Below, in pieces: positions 35,833 through 47,565 of a stretch of 64,000 nucleotides of DNA (position 1 is its first letter; each line of letters starts with the position of its first letter). The notes beneath the pieces were generated by a model. The model did not search any database and was not told the DNA's origin. It saw only the letters and a list, made by a program, of their open reading frames with translations. This stretch comes from Mytilus galloprovincialis. Lineage: Eukaryota; Mollusca; Bivalvia; Mytilida; Mytilidae. The stretch is from contig NC_134848.1 in NCBI RefSeq assembly GCF_965363235.1, forward strand, positions 61,032,181 to 61,096,180, in the 5' to 3' direction. A program made the translations under genes and the position numbers.

Positions 35833-35876
35833 GCACCAGATGCGCATTTCGACAATACATGTCTCTTCAGTGATGC
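35833..35876 (-). ncRNA. Hammerhead ribozyme motif, subfamily 2 (U7A variant), intact
   Basis: Read on the minus strand: stem I strand GCATCA, CTGAAGA, stem II GAC-ATGTATT-GTC, GAAA, palindromic stem III TGCGCA, cleavage site TC, stem I return TGGTGC. All helices pair (one G-U in stem I). CTGAAGA differs from the canonical core only at U7, a position known to tolerate any base. It lies in a retrozyme-family fragment (about 35815-35960). Confidence 0.7.
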
Positions 35877-35989
35877 TCGTGGCCAAAATATGTAAAATCC
35901 AAAGCTTATATAAAAGATGAAGGAAGAGCTATAATCCAAAAGTTCCAAAAAGTCAAAAACTAGATAATTACTGAATTACAGAATCGGGC

Positions 35990-36500
35990 AAAGTTGGTTT
36001 TAGATGAATTGGAATATTTATTTTAGGTATTTTTGGCATATGGCTCTTCAACGATTTTCGGTACTTATTCATCTTCGGATTTCAAATGTTTGGCTTTGAG
36101 CGTTACTGATGAAGATTTATCCAGAAAAGCCTTTTTGACGCAAGAAATTAGTAGATGTGTTGTTTTCACTTTTTTAACATCATTGGGTCGATACCTCTGC
36201 TGGTGGACTATCAGTCTACCAGGGCATCATCAGCTCTGTGGTGAGTCTTTCGATACTGACATGATTTTACTAACTTTACTTAAATTGTCCGTTTTATAAA
36301 ATTTTGAAATTATTAAGAAACTAAGATTTCAACTCCCTCAGGCAAAGTTGGCTTGAGATGAATTTGGCTATTTATTTTAGGTATTTTTGACATACAGCTC
36401 TCCAACGGTGTCGGTATTTATACATCTTCGGATTTTAAATGTTCTGCTTTGAGTGTTCCTGATGTAGGTAAATCCAGAAAAGGTGCAAATACACAAATTA
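35990..36500 (+). mobile_element. Retrozyme-like tandem, decayed, period about 355
   Basis: Two units start GTTGGTTTTAGATGAATTGG (35994) and GTTGGCTTGAGATGAATTTG (36349). The first keeps GAGCGTTACTGATGA but has lost GAAA; the second is more decayed. The block CATTGGGTCGATACCTCTGC is shared with the arrays at 44567 and 57745. Short frames across it are not genes. Confidence 0.6.
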
Positions 36501-36869
36501 AATCCCAGTATATTTGATGAGTGTATTGGACAAGTTCGAAAATCAGTGCCGATTGACAATTTTTATACGAGTTATGGCCATTGAAAATAGTAACCAAATG
36601 GAAGATCACATTGGTTACGCTCACCTGGGCAAATTTCTTTCCTGGTTTTTATTAAACTTATATTATAAGTCTATATTATCAGTGTCTCGATCAAGTTTGA
36701 AAAAGGATTATTTAGGTATCGCAGATCAAATTTATTCGTTCATAGTGTGTTAATTTACGTTTCTTGATTGAGTTAAGCTTTCCAATCGATATTTTATCGA
36801 ATGTTTTTCTATGTTGTGATGTTATACTATTGTTTCAGAAAAAGGGAGAAGGTTTGGTAACATTAAAAC

Positions 36870-37660
36870 GTTTAATCCTGCTGCAAATGTTTGCACCTAC
36901 CCTAAATCAGCAATCTGATGTACAGTAGTGGTCGTTTGTTTATGTTATTTATACGTGTTTCTCGTTTGTCGTTTTTTATATAGATTAGAACGTTGGTTTT
37001 CCCGTTTGAATAAAATTACTTTAGTAATTTCAGGTCATTTATAGCTTGTTGTTCGGTGTGAGTCATAACTTAGTGTTGAAGGCCGTACCTTGACCGATGA
37101 TGGTTTCCTTTTATAGATTGTGTCTTGGATAGCGAGTTGTTTCATTGGCACTCGTACCACATCTTCCTATATCTAATTTAAACCCAAAAAAATGTGGACC
37201 TTGAATTATTACTGATATGGAAGATTACTTTTTGGCAATCTAAGGGTTCATTTTATTTTTATCAAATACAAAACAAAGGATTATATCAGTAATATCATGG
37301 ATCATTTCCAAAAACAATAAGTGTTATAATAAAAAAAAATGGAAGAAGGGGTGTGATTGTCAATGAGACAACTCTTCAAAGATATTACGCGATACATAAA
37401 CTACAAACTATAGATGACTATACGGCCTTCAACAATGAGCAAAGCCAATATCGCAAAGTTAGCTATAAAATTCCCCCAAATAACAAATATATACAATTAA
37501 AACTAGAAAACTAGAAAAACTAACAGCCTAATTTACCTTCCAAATATTGAACGAAAACAAATAAGAAACGCAAAACAAACAACAACAACTATTTTACAGG
37601 GTTCTCAACGAAGGACAACCCATGTGGTGTGGTTAAACTTGTTAGCGGTAGCTAAACTCG
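36870..37660. repeat. Repeat family C, two copies in opposite orientation
   Basis: A + copy at 36870-37175 (GTTGAAGGCCGTACCTTGAC, ending CACTCGTACCACATCTTCC) and a reverse copy at 37340-37660 (GTCAATGAGACAACTCTTCA, ACTATACGGCCTTCAACAAT). Together they form a loose inverted repeat. Confidence 0.7.
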
Positions 37661-38149
37661 CATTTAACATTGGACAGATGTATAACAGTACATCATAAGA
37701 ACAAATTATGAAAATCAACTGAAAAAGTCTTTAGTCATCAGGTGGATACATATAGAAATATATCAAACAAAACACTGAGTTTTGCCAGGTTGTTTTACAC
37801 TTCAGCGACAGAATGACACTAGTACTGACCTGAGTGTTTAACGCCAAAAACTACAATAATTTTGTAACAAGGAAATCATGTATCTATGACTTAATTATAA
37901 ATCACTTCACTTTCAAGATCCAATGGGTTTAGTGAAAGACGTTTATAAACAGTGAGAGAAAAAAGCTTGACCTTGTGCAATGCCAAAATTGATACCTCGA
38001 TAAATTTTAGAGCCATTGATTTGCATATGTACAGATGAGTGTGGTCCTAACCTTGACAAAAGTTAACTTGGAGCAGACTTGTTGACTGCTTTCTAAGTTA
38101 ACTTGAGAATTTTTAAGCAGTCAAGCTAGTTAACTTCGTCGTTGGTGGA
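37661..38149. other. Intergenic, no gene seen
   Basis: Near 38055-38135 AGTTAACTTG occurs repeatedly, mixed with GACTGCTT / AAGCAGTC, forming short inverted repeats just before the minisatellite. Nothing else is recognised. Confidence 0.4.
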
Positions 38150-38360
38150 CCAGGCCTGTGGTCTGTTTTTTTTTAGGTCTGCTCCAGACCAGACCTGTGG
38201 ACAAGTCTGCTTTTGACCAGTCCTGAGGACAGGTCTGCCTCAGACCAGACCTGTGGACATGTCTGCTCCTGACCAGACCTGAGGACAGGTTTGCTTCTGT
38301 GACCAGACCTGTGGACAAGTCTGCTATTGACCAGACCTGAGGACAGGTCTGCTTATGACA
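38150..38360. repeat. Minisatellite, unit about 30 bp
   Basis: Six to seven imperfect copies of GACCAGACCTGTGGACAAGTCTGCT-type units, alternating GTGGACA and GAGGACA versions. The minus-strand frame 38130-38384 is only a translation of the repeat. Confidence 0.9.
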
Positions 38361-38383
38361 GATTGTCGTTATAAGAGTTTTCA

Positions 38384-40060
38384 AATCAGACTTGAGCTTT
38401 ATGTATGTATGTACTGGTAAATGCCTCCGATATCCGAAGAATCCCTCGAAAGCTGCGAGGGTACAGTGGCATCCGTGTACACTCCCTAACGAGATTAATA
38501 GAGATGTGTCACTAACGTATGTTTATACGACAATTATTTTTACAAGGACAATCAATCCCAACACAACACAAAGGGAGTGCTAGGACAGTCTGTTATTATG
38601 GTGAAGGAAGCCGAAGTACTCGGAGAGAACCACCGGGCCACTCGGTGGAAACAGACAAACCAGAGAGATATCAGAAGATTGATCTCCAGGTCAAAGTAAG
38701 AGACAACTTTGACCAACCGAGGCCCCCAATCAAAATTATTTAAAATATGTAAACAACATTCGCATTGTTTTTCCACAGATATCAAATTTATTTATTTAAT
38801 TACTGGCTATAGACTCTACTAGATATTATACAAAACTCTCTTTTTTTAATTTGATATACATGTATTCTTATATACATAAAACAGTGGCTATACAAGTACA
38901 TACAGCTACTCATAGAGGAAATGAGTGGGTTTTTTTATTAGAAGGCGGATAGAAAGGTTATCCAACGCATCGGAACAATATTCTTATATCACGGGATATC
39001 AACAACATTGTCGACTTTGCTTCGTTCCCTATTTTTTACCTGTCCCTTCCTAAGTTTTACTTTATGCATAAATTTATACATGCATGGATATTTCATTGTT
39101 ATTCAACTTGTTTGCAATGGATTTACTATTCTATTTTCTGCAGAATATTCTAACAGAAATTGTACAGTGTCCGTAAGCATACGGTGTGGTAAAACTATCA
39201 ACAATCTCGTCAAATTCGTCAGATTTGTCGAGAGATTTTTCTTTGCCGATTGACTGATATATAGGATGTCCCAAAATTATACTCAATGCGCACTTGAATG
39301 AAATAGTTGCCACTTGACGTTTAACTACAAACAAAATCAATCAACCGACATAATAGATTAACAGTATACTATTCCCAGAAGAGAACCTCATATACTTTTG
39401 TTTGTTTGTTAAATAGTACAAATGAATTCAGACATGTCAGTGTTGGTACTTTGATGATGCGGCCTAATAATTTTGTTTTACACACCATCATGAACTACTA
39501 TATCTAGTGACTGTTCAATATTATGAATATAGAGATGCAATGCTGACACACTCAATTTATGTGGAACAGTTTTTGCATTAATTGTTTTCCTTCAAATAAA
39601 AGTGCACATATTGTCAGTTTTGGTCAAAGTATTTTCTTGTACAAGTCAGCATGAAGTATCAAAACTACTCAAATTTCATTACGTATCAATATTTTGAATA
39701 AAAGAAGGACATGCTGACACCCTAAATTTATGCGAACAAAAATTTGTAGTCATGTGTTTAAATGAATTAAATTATTGCTGATTGTGCTTGCATAGTTCAA
39801 GGATGAATACAACTTACATCAAATATACGTCTTTTCAAAAATATACATAAAATTTGGTTGAATTTGATAGGTATTGGAATATATATTCAGTGTCCGTTAT
39901 CATTGTAACCAAGATCATTTTTACAATTGATAGATTGTCAGATCACAGATAAATTTGTGTTACAAGCAACGTCTTATCCGTACTTTATTTTCAAATATTT
40001 GTATTAAATCCTGTTTATATAACGGAAGTATTAATTTTACTTTATTCCCGATGTTTATAC
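38384..40060. other. Intergenic, single-copy looking, no gene assigned
   Basis: 38570-38740 is less AT-rich than its surroundings, with the phrase GGAAGCCGAAGTACTCGGAG, ACCACCGGGCCACTCGGTGG and GACCAACCGAGGCCCCCAAT. It could be a decayed exon or repeat, but no family was recognised. The rest is AT-rich and featureless, including 39000-40060. Confidence 0.35.
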
Positions 40061-40074
40061 GGGTCCTACTAAAA

Positions 40075-40180
40075 TGCGCCCTGGAGCGCCCGGGTGAAGA
40101 AAAAACGCCCGGGGAAAAGAAAACTCGCCCGGGGAAGAAAATATAGCGCCCCGGGAACAGAAAAAGCGCCCGTGGAAAAT
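40075..40180. repeat. GC-rich minisatellite
   Basis: Six imperfect copies of a 19-21 bp unit of the form GCGCCCGGGGAAGAAAA. It is a sharp GC island in AT-rich DNA. Frames on both strands merely translate the repeat. Confidence 0.85.
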
Positions 40181-40579
40181 ATATAGATATTTTATTGGCA
40201 TGAGACAACTTTGTTAAGTTATGGACATTGATATTTTTTTATTTAAAAAAAGTCATTTGCAAATTCAGATAATAGACATTTGTTTTAAAGCACAAAAACA
40301 AGTATGAATATTCAATTTTAACAATAATATATGAATAATATTTCGAAAGACTAATAATAATGGATCACAGTTTATGCGGAAGATTTATAACATGTAAGAC
40401 ATCAAAAGACATGTTTTTCAAAAACGATATCAAAATGAAAAGTGTATAAGACAACTCAAATTTCACAGATAAGTATTAATTTAATCAAAATTAAAAGAGG
40501 TACACATAATAACTCAGTACTATAATGTACCGTAGTTAAAACAAGGAGGTAAAAAGCAGGTATTAATCTTGATAGACTC

Positions 40580-41700
40580 AAATAAAGTTTTGACCACGCG
40601 AGCACAGAAGCTGTAGTCCGATGTTAACAATTTTACTTAAGGCTTTTTTTTTTAATATTTAATATAATTAAAAGAGGATAACAAACAAAAAACGTATACC
40701 TCCTCCAAATAACATGTACCAGTTGCAATGTTTTATACAAATCTGGAAAATATGCAGTTAACTGCCACAGATATAAAATAGGTTAAAGATATTACAAATC
40801 ACGTATAATTATACAACAAGTGAAAAAAAACATCTATTTTTGCCCTTTATTATACATGATATTTACGATTGAAATAAGTTATAATTCAAATTAGTCGACG
40901 GATTTTTTTAACGTATTAATATGACCGGAATTAGTGTGACATATCATAAAGCATTTACATATAATAACTTTGTCCAACTAGTAGAGCGTATTTAATCGGG
41001 TGCATATTTATTTCAATATTTGATAAATGTAAACAAATCATACGACAAATCTTGTACAATGTCTTCCGTTTTCGAAAATTTTTTCAAACTGCCCCTTTTT
41101 AATGTATTTCCGATAACCGATTTCCCAGGAGAATTTGTAATTAAGAACAAAAGTACTGTTTTATCATATTTATTAGTATGTTGACTTCAGAATTGTATGC
41201 TTCATTTAGTAAATTTATTTTCATATGAAAGCGGTGATCTACGCACAATCTGTTTGAAGCGCAAAAAGTAGCATTCAATTCTCATAAATACGTATATACA
41301 AAAGTATTTCGTTGAAAAGTACGAATTCGATTGAAACATATATTATGTCCGTACTTATTCCAAAAATGTGAAAATGTAAAAGATACGTATAGTATAGTTT
41401 TAATGAGTCAACTTTCAAACCCAGACCAAGTAATATAGAAGCTATAGAATTTAAAGGTTACCGTACGGTCTCTTAGAAATGAGCAAAAACTCATACTTCG
41501 TAGCACGTTATACAAATCCAATACACGACAAAGTGCAGAAAAACAAAATCAAACAAAAAAAAAAACCTCCTGATTTATGTACAAAACAGTAAACGCTAAC
41601 ATCAAATAGTGTATATACAATGTTCAGTAATAAAAGCTAATTACTGAATCGTAGAATCGAATAGGTACATACATAATGTGTGTGTAGAACAGGATATAGG
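40580..41700. repeat. Upstream block copy U5 (before AST3)
   Basis: Anchors ACCACGCGAGCACAGAAGCTG, ATCATACGACAAATCTTGTAC and CCTCCTGATTTATGTACAAAAC, as in U1. Confidence 0.7.
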
Positions 41701-41790
41701 TCTTATCCTAAACGACATCTCACGAGAAGTTACCAGACCTTAAGATTGATCATACTCGCAAATGGTGTCAAGGGAGAATCGCAAATTAAA

Positions 41791-41855
41791 TCCCCATTCG
41801 AACCAAGAACCCTTGTGTTAGAAGTCCGATGCATTATTCACTTCACCCCGGCTCT
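41791..41855 (-). mobile_element. tRNA-Arg-like SINE head
   Basis: The minus strand reads GCCGGGGTGAAGTGAATAAT (box A region), ATCGGACTTCTAACACAAGG (anticodon arm, TCT) and GGTTCGAATGGGG (box B). The body is short and not resolved. The paralogous position upstream of AST2 (29020-29092) carries a decayed copy. Confidence 0.6.
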
Positions 41856-42275
41856 CTTTATACGCTATTGTACTCTACACATCTCTCATTCAATTAAAGA
41901 TTATGTATAGGCACAAGAAGGCAACACATAAATAGCAGTATAATTATGAATTTAATAGTACAGTGAAACCTGTTTAAACTGTTCGGGACTTAAGATTTGG
42001 TTCGGGTTTGGCAGTTGTTCGGTTTTATCAGGTTTACAACGCATACAATTGGTATGACGTTGTTTAAGAACATGTTTTGTGCATACAGGTTTACGCGTAC
42101 ACTTTCTTTACATAAAAGTTCAAGTATTTAGTACTTAGTATATAAACACCATACATGTATTCAATTTTCTTTTGTTAATTTGAAGTTTCAGATGGGATTT
42201 TTAAATAATACAATTTCAATTTATGTGATGGACCAGTAGATTTTTTAGTCCTCCGGTCCAGCTGACCAGTACTCT

Positions 42276-42846
42276 TTAAGGGGGCTCCTGGGTATAAATC
42301 AAATTTTGTTTCTAATATAAGATTTCGCTATATTTTTTTATAAACGAACTTTATTATATACTTAAAAGAAAAATGAAATAAAAAAATGGGGCCACCGTTC
42401 AATTAAGCTCACAATCTGACTCCGGAAAAAGCATACATTTTTGTTAATGTCCTTTTTTTCTGTTGAACTAATAGGCGAAATAGAGGTAATATCGAAATAA
42501 AAAAATAACCTAATTACAGAAATCGCTTAAATTTTACAATTATTTAGTTTATGTACAGCGTTTTTGAAAACAATAATGAAAAATATAGGTCACCGACGAG
42601 TGAAAAAAGATATTTCAAATTTAATGCACAAAAATAGCATTTTTGCACCAAAGGGAGATAATTTGGAACTTTTTCAATGATATAAACATTTAAAAAGTCA
42701 TCTGGGGCAAAACCGAATTGATTTTTTGGGTTGATTTGTTTTACCATATCATAAAGTAATTACTAATAGTGTAATAAATAAAATGTGTAATGAAAAAATA
42801 AAGGTTCATTTTTTGCTGAAATTTTTGTACCCACGAGCCACCTTAA
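42276..42846. mobile_element. TTAA-target MITE of 571 bp (family 2), copy 1
   Basis: Ends TTAAGGGGGCTCCTGGGTA and TACCCACGAGCCACCTTAA are inverted, with TTAA at each edge. AST1 and AST2 lack the element at the same place (AAAAAGCTTAAATTTGACC), so it inserted only in the AST3 promoter region, about 290 bp before the start codon. A second, reversed copy is at 56717-57270. Confidence 0.8.
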
Positions 42847-43084
42847 AGCTTAAATTTGAACCTTGGTTACAGTTGTTGTATTTAGTATTCCATTTTGTAT
42901 ATGGTAGCATCGGTCAATTGGTCACAATGTATTGTTAACTTTTGCACATATGGAGAGTTCTATCCCTTTGGCTACAATATAATTCTAAGAATAACAATGA
43001 GATTTTCAACAAATGAAATCATAATTGTGCTTTAGGTGTAAACTTATAATATTTTAATTAAGTAACATCTGTATCATGCAAAAG

Positions 43085-43092
43085 TATATAAA
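43085..43092 (+). promoter_or_regulatory. TATA box of AST3
   Basis: TATATAAA, 39 bp upstream of the ATG at 43131. Confidence 0.75.
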
Positions 43093-43130
43093 CTCTGGTA
43101 GGTAAATCCTCAATACATTAAACTGGAACC

Positions 43131-46100
43131 ATGTTACGATATATTCTACTCCTCGCTGTGGCCGTTATTGCTATTCAGGTAAGAAACTGTCATATTATTA
43201 TTATTTTATTATTGTTATTATTAATAATATTATTATTATTGTTATTATTATTACAATGTAAATATATAATTAATATTATTATTCATATTACTAATATAAT
43301 TATTTATATAATCAATATTATTACGAATAATTTTGATAATATTATTAATATTATTATTAATATTATTTTTAATATTATTAATATTATCATCAATATTATT
43401 AATATTATTATCAATATTATTAATATTATTATCAATATTATTAATATTATTCTCAATATTATTAATATTATTATCAATATTATTATTATTATATCAATAT
43501 TATTAATATTATTAATATTATTATAATTATTTAAGAAATAATTGATGCAAGGTACTATTGTAGTTTTAACAGGAGTAGGCATTATATTCGTGATTATTTT
43601 TGCACGAGCGATAATATAATGCCTACCCATGTTAAAACTACAATAAAGTATAGCTTGCATCAATATTTCGATTCTGATTAGGACAATTAAGGTAATTTCT
43701 ATGTCCAACATGTATTAAGTGTAAAGCTTTGTGTATGCTCTTCTATGAACCCCTCGCTTTTGTTTGTAAACAAGCAAACGACTGGCAATGCGATTTGTCA
43801 GAGGGAGGAGTTTTGAAAATCCAGGATGAACTTTTGTCGTACCTAGTTCAAATATGTCAATTTCAAGTTGCAACACATGACAGTCATAATAAATGAATTA
43901 GTTACACCAAACACAACACAAAAGTTTGGAAGTGTTTTGAGTTAAAGAAAAAATTAAATACATGCAAATTTGATAAAATTCATTATCCAGCAGTCAATAT
44001 ACGCATGTGCAAACTAATTTTATTGGATTTACAGCATGAGTTTATACACAAAGCAAAAGGATCACGTCATATTATAAATATTTTTATTACTTTTACTAAC
44101 CCTCTTTTTCGTTCTATTGAAATTAAATAATCCCGGTATTTCTGTTATAAGAAACAATATGTTAAATCATGTATGGTATATGGCATCAAAAAGTCAATTG
44201 ATTGGTATTTCAAGCAACAATAATAGTTGCTTTCCCTTTTTTGTTGCATTCGTCATCTCTAGAACAATTTTAAATTGTCTATTTAAATTTTGTGCATGTG
44301 TCTTCTGAACTTATGCGAATCATATTCATTATAATATTGATATCGATAAGTATATACACCTTTTTTTATAGAAAATTGGCTACACAATCATAGTATGTAT
44401 CAAAAGGATAATATACTCACGGGGGAATCTTATTTACTTATTTGTGTTTTCCTTTTTAGGCTCGATCACCACCAAGTAAGTAAATCTATGCGTTTAAAAA
44501 AAGTTATTATTTAAAATTATGGAACATATTCTTATACAAAATAAGATTCAATAAATTCTGTTACAAAATGTTAAAAATTATTATAAATTAAGGAATGTAT
44601 CTCCCTCATGCAAAGCTCTGATTCCTTTCACGGATTTGGCTATACTTTTTGGAACTATTGGATTATAGCTCTACAAACTTTGTATAAGCCTTGGATTTTA
44701 TATATTTTGGCCACGAGTATCACTGAAGAGACATTATTTGTCAAAATGCGCATCTGGTGCAGCAAAATTGGTACCGTTAATGTTATTAATACCACTGGGT
44801 CGATGCCTCTGCTGGTGGACTGTTAGTCCCCGAGGGTATCACCAGCCCAGTAGCCAGTACTCCGGTACTGGCATGAAAATACGGATTTTTTGTGTTTTTA
44901 AATTTGCTGTTACAAAATGTTAAAAATTATTATAAATTAAGGAATGTATCTCCCTCATGTAAAGCTCTGATTCCTTTCACGGATTTGGCTTTACATTTTG
45001 GAACTATTGGATTATAGCTCTACAAACTTTATATAAGTTTGGATTTTACATATTTTGGCCACGAGCATCACTGAAGAGACATTATTTGTCGAAATGCGCA
45101 TCTGGTGCAGCAAAATTGGTAGCGTTAATGTTATTATACAAGTCACAGACTTTTCACTGTTTGGCATGAAATTTACACATACAATTTACTTCTCATAAAT
45201 GTACGTACTATTCTTTGTTTCTCCATATATGTCTTTTCTTAGGACATGACACAATAATGCTATATCAGAATATTAACAAAACGATGCATCAAATGATTAT
45301 TAGAGTTAAGATTATTCAATTTGATACCTAAACCTTGCAATATTTAAAAATTTGTTAAGAGTCTATCGATATAAAAAGAAAATATGTAATAAGATATGCG
45401 ATATAAAGATAAAACAGGAAAAGAACGACCACAACAATCGGCCAACTGAGAGAGAAAGAGATAGCTTGAAACTTGGTACTTCAATAGCTTGTAGATTTAA
45501 TCGAGTGCACCTGTCTAAGTGTATCATTCTAAGTACAAAAACTGCCTGCAGTCTAAAGTTTAATACTAAAAAAACGAAATTTCCATGTATCTTATGTTTT
45601 GTATATTATTGTTTGTCAATTCGTCGATTTTGAGGGTTTTAACGCAATGTCATTGTCTATTTTTCATTCCATGAGTTTAAATAATGCTTTGTTATCTTCC
45701 TCCTGTCTTCCAACTAAATTGATAAAGTGTTATTAATTTGTTTTTAGACCCGTGCTGGAATAAACCACTATGCATGATGCAGTGTGAATATGGTAACCAT
45801 GTCGATCAAGATGGCTGTGCTATTTGTAAATGTAAACAACCTCGTAAGTAAACTTTAAACGCACAATAGTAAATAATTGTTGATCAAATTTGATTAGAAT
45901 ACACATCTTCTGTTCACGCCTGTATTAGAAGAATTTGACAACACTCATTCTACTTTCCGTTTTAAAAAGCTTTCGGGGTTCTGGTTCTATCGTAAAATGC
46001 AAACCTTAAAATACTTGAAAGGCTGAAATTTCATTGGCTGATTTAATAATGAACAGAAAGAAGAAAGGAGTATAATTATTAAAGTGAATGTTACTTCCAA

Positions 46101-47096
46101 TGGAAACTCGGGTGCATCATGCAAATGTCAATATATTTTAACAGCAATGCATATCCAATAATCAAATAATATATAGCTTATTTCTTATTTCCAATGGACT
46201 GTTAACTCGTGTATATCAGCTGAAATTGCTATCATTTTACTTGCTTCAAAGTAAATTTTACATTAGAAAACCCATGATGTTTGTTTTTTTTTCAGCTCAC
46301 TGCCCGCACGTTATGTGTGCTATGTATTGTGAACACGGATTTCAAGTTGGAGCTGATGAATGTGAAACTTGTAAATGCAACCAGCCTCGTAAGTCTATAT
46401 GATATCTGAATCTTATATTCCAAATATTTCCACAATAAATATTTGACTCCATTGAAATACGCTCTGTTTAATATGTAATTTCTGGTTACTTAAGCTCAAG
46501 ATATTTTCAAACATCTTTCGATTTTTAAAATTTGCTGATGCCCTTTAGGGGTTTGTCACTGTCATGCTTTGACTATACGCTACATGATACGAGTTATAAA
46601 AAAAATGCAATTATTTTGGGAGTGGATATTTCAAATAAAAAAGTTAATGTTGCAAAGCGTTTCAATTTAATTTCACCTACACAGTTTTCAAACCTTGTAT
46701 TTGTTAAACGTGATTATGGTAAACACTAACAAACCCATTATATTTACCTATTGAAGCGCTTTTTGTTATGATGCCACACATTTTATCAAAATTGATTTCC
46801 ACTATAGTGAAAGACTTTTCGATTCAAACCTCGACTTCTACCAGGTGCAGAGAAATACCATATCTAAATGGTCGGTTGATAAGTTCTTTATTGTATATAA
46901 GTATTCTGATTGAATCTAGTTTCATGTACTTTTATTAGCAAAGAACATACAAACAATAATCTATGACCTAAATAAAAACAATTATATGCTATTATTTAAT
47001 ATTTCAGCTCACTGTCAGCCTGTAAGATGCAGAATGAACTGTGAGCATGGGTTCAAAGTAGGCACTGACGGATGCCAGATTTGCAAATGCAACTAA
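43131..47096 (+). CDS. AST3: secreted three-domain antistasin-like inhibitor
   Basis: Coding exons: 43131-43178, 44460-44475, 45748-45843, 46296-46388 and 47008-47096; 113 residues. Signal peptide MLRYILLLAVAVIAIQ and linker ARSPP (one codon shorter than AST1). Three six-cysteine domains follow, each encoded by one exon. TAA at 47094-47096 falls four bases before the donor at 47101; the equivalent codon in AST1 is AAA, so a single A-to-T change shortened the tail and made the last exon (about 48386) untranslated. The stop is within 50 nt of the splice junction, so decay of the mRNA is not expected. Putative P1 residues: Met, Ala, Arg. AATAAA lies at 48473-48478. Introns hold an imperfect ATT tract, a hairpin MITE and retrozyme-like tandem units. 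Confidence 0.85.
43194..43530. repeat. Imperfect ATT/ATA microsatellite in AST3 intron 1
   Basis: Runs of ATT degenerate into (AATATTATT)n-like units. The + frame from 43131 that runs through it starts at the real exon 1 but is intronic after codon 16. Confidence 0.9.
43542..43663. repeat. Hairpin-forming MITE in AST3 intron 1
   Basis: Arms TTGATGCAAGGTACTATTGT... and ...ACAATAAAGTATAGCTTGCATCAA pair over about 48 bp with a loop around TTTTTGCACGAGCG. It is absent from AST1 and AST2 introns. Confidence 0.75.
44717..44760 (+). ncRNA. Hammerhead motif, subfamily 2, core mutated
   Basis: CTGAAGA (44723-44729), GAC-ATTATTT-GTC, then AAAA in place of GAAA, TGCGCA, TC, TGGTGC. The loss of G12 should abolish catalysis. 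Confidence 0.6.
45065..45108 (+). ncRNA. Hammerhead ribozyme motif, subfamily 2 (U7A), intact
   Basis: GCATCA, CTGAAGA (45071-45077), GAC-ATTATTT-GTC, GAAA (45091-45094), palindromic TGCGCA, cleavage site TC, TGGTGC. Identical organisation to the minus-strand motif at 35833-35876. It lies in an AST3 intron on the transcribed strand, so cleavage could in principle affect the pre-mRNA. Confidence 0.7.
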
Positions 47097-47565
47097 CCAC
47101 GTAAGCCTATACAACATAAATCTCATGTCTTTTTTAAGACAGGAACAAGAATCGCTTTCCATCATACATTTAGTTTGTCTTGGTTATTCAAAGGTTGGTT
47201 TTCGGTAAAACACTTTTACAATTGTATTTCTAGTGAAAGTAAAAATATGAAAAAAGCAATTAACATGTAAATAAATGGTATTGATACCTTTTGTATTATA
47301 TGTTGAATTAAGGATGAGACACAACACTTCAGGTAAAGATAAGATGTAACAGTTCTACTAAAGACATTATGTTTTGTTGGTGTATATTTTATACTGGGTG
47401 GTATCTCAGACTCTAGTTACAATATATGTCCCCAAATGTATCATAACATTGGCATTCAGTGATACACTACAACATATTTTTCCAGTTTACTGTTAAAAGA
47501 TTTCAAAATATTTTTTATCTGAACATCATTGAGGCGATGTTCATCATTTTTTTGCCAATTACGAG

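Larger units (their letters stand above)
44567..45150 (+). mobile_element. Retrozyme-like tandem in AST3 intron 2, period 348
   Basis: Unit 1 (from 44567) and partial unit 2 (from about 44915) both start AAAATGTTAAAAATTATTAT and GGAATGTATCTCCCTCATG. Each contains a hammerhead-like region exactly 348 bp apart. Unit 1 also has ACCACTGGGTCGATGCCTCT, the block shared with 36183 and 58080. It lies in the intron between the linker and domain-1 exons. Confidence 0.75.

Noticed and set aside
36033-36753. Several short frames on both strands
   Set aside because: They traverse decayed retrozyme-like units and neighbouring sequence with no conserved frame between units.
38130-38384. Minus-strand repetitive frame
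   Set aside because: Translation of the 30-bp minisatellite.
43131-43526. 131-codon frame starting at the AST3 start codon
   Set aside because: Real only for the first 16 codons; a GTAAGA donor follows and the rest is intronic microsatellite.
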